Under the pieces are notes generated by a model. That model worked only from the letters and a program-made list of their open reading frames with translations. It made no database searches and was not told where the DNA came from. The position numbers and the translations under genes are program-made. 16,133 nucleotides of DNA, from assembly GCA_017532485.1 (NCBI GenBank), contig JAFXJE010000151.1, forward strand, positions 1 to 16,133, in the 5' to 3' direction. Shown here one piece after another: positions 15,881 to 16,133 of this stretch. Positions within the stretch are counted from its first letter, which is position 1. Every line of letters begins with the position of its first letter. This DNA is from Peptococcaceae bacterium. GTDB taxonomy: Bacteria; Bacillota; Peptococcia; Peptococcales; Peptococcaceae.

Positions 15881-15917
15881 CAATCACTCATTCCAGTGAT
15901 CTAGACGTGCTTAGAAT

Positions 15918-15992
15918 GGCAATCTCAACATTAAATATAACTTTATTAAATACTAATGATTGCATTAAAAATTCCTTTTTGAGATAATTGCC
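15918..15992. repeat. Imperfect inverted repeat around the promoter of the last gene
   Basis: GGCAATCTCAA (15918-15928) is mirrored by TTGAGATAATTGCC (15979-15992), which has three extra bases. The 75-bp unit could be a small degenerate element or a regulatory dyad. The right arm overlaps the -10 box at 15983-15988. Confidence 0.35.
15960..15988 (+). promoter_or_regulatory. Promoter of the DUF4298-like gene
   Basis: TTGCAT (15960-15965) and GATAAT (15983-15988) are separated by 17 bases. They lie about 25 bases before the ATG at 16013, so the leader would be short. Confidence 0.6.
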
Positions 15993-16012
15993 AAAAAAGA
16001 GAGGATTCTCAA

Positions 16013-16133
16013 ATGGATAACAAAGATATAGAGCTGATTCAACAAATGGAAAACAAATATGACACTTTTATGCCAGTCTTAACTAATTTAATTGATAGTG
16101 TTGAAAAATTTAACTCAATTTACAATAACTATA
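16013..16133 (+). CDS. DUF4298-like small protein, 5' part only
   Basis: The gene starts at 16013 with an AGAGAGGA ribosome site 8 bases upstream and runs off the window after 40 codons. It begins MDNKDIELIQQMENKYDTFM and continues PVLTNLIDSVEKFNSIYNNY. The helical pattern I-x-x-I/L-Q-x-M-E-x-x-(F/Y)-D with a following L-x-x-(S/A)-V/L-E-K-F resembles the DUF4298 family, short proteins of about 90 residues and unknown function that are common in Firmicutes. The match is by eye and to the N-terminal half only. It is the first intact-looking backbone gene on the right side of the IS-rich segment. Confidence 0.6.
   Translation, partial: MDNKDIELIQQMENKYDTFMPVLTNLIDSVEKFNSIYNNY

Overview
This window looks like part of a lactose plasmid, or an equally mosaic lactose/galactose island, from a low-GC lactic acid bacterium. 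Leuconostoc or a close relative is most likely. Three things point there: a two-subunit GH2 beta-galactosidase (LacL 626 aa, LacM 319 aa, 17-bp gene overlap), the usual LAB GalK/GalT2/GalE and LacS-type permease, and an IS30-family element of about 1.03 kb resembling IS1070. The species is an inference. A plasmid setting is supported by a probable MOBQ-type oriT and several different IS remnants, but no replication or relaxase gene lies inside the window.

Layout. (1) 1-1212, backbone: the tail of an IS3-type transposase, a noncoding stretch with short repeats, a small unknown gene on the minus strand with its own promoter and dyad, a putative oriT at about 866-945, further dyads and a truncated reading frame. 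(2) 1213-2064: a short IS3-type element that lacks orfA. (3) 2066-2253: the 3' end of a plus-strand gene, probably a GH36 alpha-galactosidase, and a bidirectional terminator. (4) 2270-5093: lacM and lacL on the minus strand, with a cre-like site and a long palindromic operator upstream. (5) 5248-5408: a strong plus-strand promoter, an operator and a start codon whose gene was cut off by an ISL3-type element (about 5387-6299, itself lacking its 5' part). (6) 6348-11709: cre, a 34-bp palindrome, galR, an operator/promoter region, a 5' stub of a GH36 alpha-galactosidase, galK, galT, galE and a terminator. (7) 11700-14126: a 3' stub of a GH42 beta-galactosidase, a complete lacS, and a signal-peptide stub cut by an IS30-type element (14106-15136). 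(8) 15137-16133: a strong hairpin, a 35-aa membrane peptide gene, a fragment of a second IS30-family transposase and the start of a DUF4298-like gene.

Function. LacS imports lactose, probably in exchange for galactose. LacLM hydrolyses it, and GalK, GalT and GalE send the galactose through the Leloir pathway to glucose-1-phosphate. GalR and CcpA sites in front of lacL, galR and the gal operon suggest galactoside induction and catabolite repression. No aldose 1-epimerase (galM) is present. Up to four genes for plant galactosides (one or two alpha-galactosidases, a GH42 beta-galactosidase and perhaps a GH53 galactanase) survive only as stubs, while every lactose gene is intact. The pattern suggests a plant-oligosaccharide locus reduced to a dairy lactose locus by deletions and IS activity. 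Base composition by eye is uneven (lacLM richer in GC than gal, and gal richer than lacS), which suggests assembly from more than one source. I found no clear new defence or catalytic system. The least explained parts are the small genes and dyad-rich sequences at the two ends.
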